From SCBR16-9 sp964537975 (GTDB taxonomy: Bacteria > Hydrogenedentota > Hydrogenedentia > Hydrogenedentales > SCBR16-9): a DNA stretch of 64,000 nt. Within the stretch, counting starts at the first letter, position 1; the number at the start of each line of letters is the position of its first letter. The stretch is from contig CAZIDP010000025.1 in NCBI GenBank assembly GCA_964537975.1, forward strand, positions 1 through 64,000, read 5' to 3'. This document shows, one piece after another, positions 62,257 through 64,000 of the stretch. Below the pieces are notes generated by a model. That model searched no databases, was not told the origin of the DNA, and was given only the letters and a program-made list of their open reading frames with translations. The translations under genes were made by a program, and so were the position numbers.

Positions 62257-63672
62257 TTAATCTTCCGGGCGTTCACCCGATTGCGCCATTTTGACCAACT
62301 TCGGGTGAAAACGTGCCAGAGGTGTTACCAAATCCGTTTGTGCCGCCATGACAGCATCTATATCTTTGTATACCATAGGTGCTTCATCCAGACCGGCAGA
62401 TAACAAGGTCACCCCGGCTTGATTCAAACGATACTCCAAATCATGCTGACGAATGGTTCTGTGTGCCTGCTTTCGGCTCATCAGCCGTCCCGCGCCATGG
62501 GCTGCCGAGTTGAGTGATTCCACATTTCCGAGTCCGCGTACTATATAGGCAGGAGTAGCCATGGTGCCCGGTATAATCCCCAGAACACCTGAACCGGCTG
62601 GCGTAGCGCCTTTGCGATGTACTATTAGTTTTTCATTGTAGTGTTCTTCCATCCAGGCAAAATTATGATGATTTTCCAGATCATACTGTATAGTCGCACC
62701 CAGGTATTTTGCGATTTGTTTATGAATGCAGAAGTGGTTTGCTGCCGCGTATTCACCCATGAGCTGCATTGCCGCCCAATACTCTCGGCCTTCCGCACTG
62801 TCCAGGTCCAACCAGGCCAGGTGACGCAATGTATTGGGAAGGGCTCGCTGTTGCATTTGTGCGACTTTGCTGTAGTGTTGACATATTAATGCGCCTGTAC
62901 CGCGACTGCCGCTATGACTTAAAAGGGCCAGGTAGTGGCCTTTATCCAAACCTTCGAGAGGCGTGTCCAATTCCAATATGCCAAATTCTACAAAATGATT
63001 GCCGCTGCCACTGGTACCGAGTTGTTCCCAGGCCCTGTCTTTGTTGGCTTTGGTGACAGGCGACACAGACCAGTCCCGGTCCATGACGTCATGTTGGCGG
63101 CGCTGTTTTTTGAAGGCAGCACCTATCCCGAACCGTGTTTCAGATGCAATTGCAGCTTTCAAGCTTTCTGGATTGTCTGACAATGTCTGTACGGGTAAAT
63201 CCAGGACAGACAGTTTCACGCGACAGGCAATGTCCACGCCGACGGCGTAAGGAATAACCGAATTACGTGTAGCCAGGACACCACCAATGGGTAAGCCATA
63301 ACCGACATGCGCGTCAGGCATAAGCGCGCCACGCACGGCAATGGGCAGCGCGCATGCATTATGTATCTGCTCAAGTGCGTTACTGTCCAGACCTTCACCC
63401 CATATCTTGCAGGGCACAGAAGTTTGCATGGCCATCTTCGATTTACTCTGTTTGACATCAGTAGGGTTATCAAGCAGTAAAGTTGCCAGACCACCGAAGT
63501 AGGGATCTTTGGTAAATATTGCAGGACGCTCAACGACTTTTTTTAACCGCTTTATTACCCGTGATTTATTGAAACCATCTTTTAATGCTGCCTGGAAGCC
63601 ATCCGATGTCGCCTGGAATGGTTGACCGGGTGGTATTTTCAGCTTGGTAAGAAGTTTTGTATTTATTGCCAT
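62257..63672 (-). CDS. rtcB: RNA ligase RtcB
   Basis: 471 residues; AAAGG about nine bases before ATG 63672. Conserved RtcB features: MPDAHVGYGLPIGGVLA, GVDIACRVKLSV (metal-binding Cys), LGTSGSGNHFVEF (metal/GMP binding), LLSHSGSRGTG, and the guanylylated-His region NSAAHGAGRLMSRKQA. It joins RNA 2',3'-cyclic phosphate or 3'-phosphate ends to 5'-OH ends, using GTP and manganese, in tRNA or RNA repair. It is not paired here with the archease or RtcA genes. A confident call. Confidence 0.95.
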   Translation of the reverse strand: MAINTKLLTKLKIPPGQPFQATSDGFQAALKDGFNKSRVIKRLKKVVERPAIFTKDPYFGGLATLLLDNPTDVKQSKSKMAMQTSVPCKIWGEGLDSNALEQIHNACALPIAVRGALMPDAHVGYGLPIGGVLATRNSVIPYAVGVDIACRVKLSVLDLPVQTLSDNPESLKAAIASETRFGIGAAFKKQRRQHDVMDRDWSVSPVTKANKDRAWEQLGTSGSGNHFVEFGILELDTPLEGLDKGHYLALLSHSGSRGTGALICQHYSKVAQMQQRALPNTLRHLAWLDLDSAEGREYWAAMQLMGEYAAANHFCIHKQIAKYLGATIQYDLENHHNFAWMEEHYNEKLIVHRKGATPAGSGVLGIIPGTMATPAYIVRGLGNVESLNSAAHGAGRLMSRKQAHRTIRQHDLEYRLNQAGVTLLSAGLDEAPMVYKDIDAVMAAQTDLVTPLARFHPKLVKMAQSGERPED

Positions 63673-63774
63673 TTTAATGGGCCTTTGCTTATATTGTTAC
63701 GAACGATTCTGGACGATTAATCATGCTATCGTATTACCATAAAATTGACGATTACGATTTCGAATCAATAAAAG

Positions 63775-63804
63775 TTGTTATATCACTTGCAAATTTGCTA
63801 TACT
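63775..63804 (+). promoter_or_regulatory. Sigma-70-type promoter before a structured RNA candidate
   Basis: TTGTTA (63775-63780) as -35 and TATACT (63799-63804) as -10, 18 bases apart. They match the consensus at four and five of six positions. Transcription would start near 63811, where the hairpin-rich stretch begins. Confidence 0.55.
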
Positions 63805-63810
63805 TTGCCT

Positions 63811-64000
63811 GATGAGGCAGTCCGGGCTCATTCAACAGGGGGCGCACAACGCCAGTAATTTGCATGCTATACTATAGCAAGTTACAAGATATCCGGAAAG
63901 TTGCCAGGCATTATACTACCTGGAGCAACCAAGAGCGTTTAAGTGGTGTTGTGAAGCCAAAGCTAAATTATACGTATTATTTACGCTTCCCCCAAACCAG
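63811..64000 (+). ncRNA. Candidate structured RNA or 5' leader (runs off the window)
   Basis: No gene lies in the last 328 bases after rtcB. From about 63811 there are several hairpins: ATGAG/CTCAT (63812-63831), GGCG/CGCC (63841-63853), GTAATTTGC/GCAAGTTAC (63855-63885) and GTTG-CCAGG/CCTGG-AG-CAAC (63900-63929). A GAGGCAGTCCGGGCTC stretch (63814-63829) resembles the conserved GAGGAAAGTCCGGGCTC element of RNase P RNA, but no other RNase P element is visible nearby. It could be the 5' part of an unknown RNA, a leader of the next gene, or chance. Confidence 0.35.

Noticed and set aside
61971..62294. 107-codon plus-strand open frame between dapL and rtcB
   Set aside because: It starts with TTG, has no ribosome site and runs into the antisense end of rtcB. 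Part of it looks protein-like, so it is mentioned in the gap entry only.
63814..63829. RNase P RNA gene
   Set aside because: Only one short conserved piece is similar; the other universal elements are missing in the visible part. Kept as an unnamed RNA candidate.

Overview
The window looks like chromosomal DNA from an uncultured bacterium of the Candidatus Hydrogenedentota / planctomycete-like kind. This is inferred from gene content, as there is no rRNA in the window. The clues are a prepilin with a C-terminal NVLYMDGHVEF-type motif, a PSD1-type cytochrome protein (DUF1549/DUF1553) paired with a Tat-exported DUF1501 protein, a Tat-exported Gfo/Idh/MocA oxidoreductase, three PhyH-family dioxygenases, a UroD-family methyltransferase-like protein, LL-diaminopimelate aminotransferase, and two secreted enzymes ending in the same duplicated EF-hand-like module. 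Base composition is near 45-50% GC. No phage, insertion sequence, CRISPR array or tRNA was seen.

Layout. 1-4645 (+): an inner-membrane TPR protein, cut by the window edge, whose cytoplasmic N-terminus carries six copies of a short motif resembling the FliM CheY-binding peptide; then a small helical protein resembling FlgN/FliT chaperones and a PAS histidine kinase. This may be the tail of a motility or surface-organelle operon. 4680-13151: PhyH dioxygenases, a DUF4236-TPR fusion, a prepilin, a clan-A glycosidase lipoprotein, a Gfo/Idh/MocA protein and an unknown secreted protein. 13183-19677 (-): two large secreted proteins, DUF5722 and GH13 amylase-like, sharing the C-terminal module. 19953-27072: a dynamin-like GTPase, a radical SAM/SPASM protein, and a ComEC DNA-uptake channel whose metallo-beta-lactamase domain is a separate gene, with an exported EEP-family gene between the two halves. 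27645-36028: the PSD1/DUF1501 pair, a third PhyH protein, an 892-residue secreted protein made of three related domains, and a DUF2726 protein. 36195-39956 (-): a GH106-like enzyme with what looks like a circularly permuted LamG insertion.

40036-44231: a single-domain response regulator, a thioredoxin-like protein overlapping an Sfp-type phosphopantetheinyl transferase, a 53-codon gene with its own ribosome site and terminator, an inositol-phosphatase-like protein and a UDP-glucuronate decarboxylase. 44260-50350: a PL8 polysaccharide lyase, the two ATPases of an Opp/Dpp-type transporter without permeases, and a UroD-family/TSUP pair. 50393-57031: an unknown lipoprotein, HtpG, NikR with a candidate operator, a zinc-ribbon membrane protein, a DUF1905 protein and a 58-residue protein. 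57293-63672 (-): a BACON-like lipoprotein, a GT2 glycosyltransferase, a stand-alone GspF N-domain, a PtsN-type EIIA, DapL and RtcB. The last 190 bases look like the start of a structured transcript behind a good promoter.

Taken together the window suggests a heterotroph that breaks down polysaccharides outside the cell (GH13, GH106, PL8, clan-A enzymes), with large secreted proteins, DNA uptake and ordinary housekeeping genes mixed in. The parts most worth a second look are the FliM-like motif array, the shared C-terminal module, the permuted LamG insertion, the split ComEC locus, the 53-residue gene and the right-edge RNA candidate.
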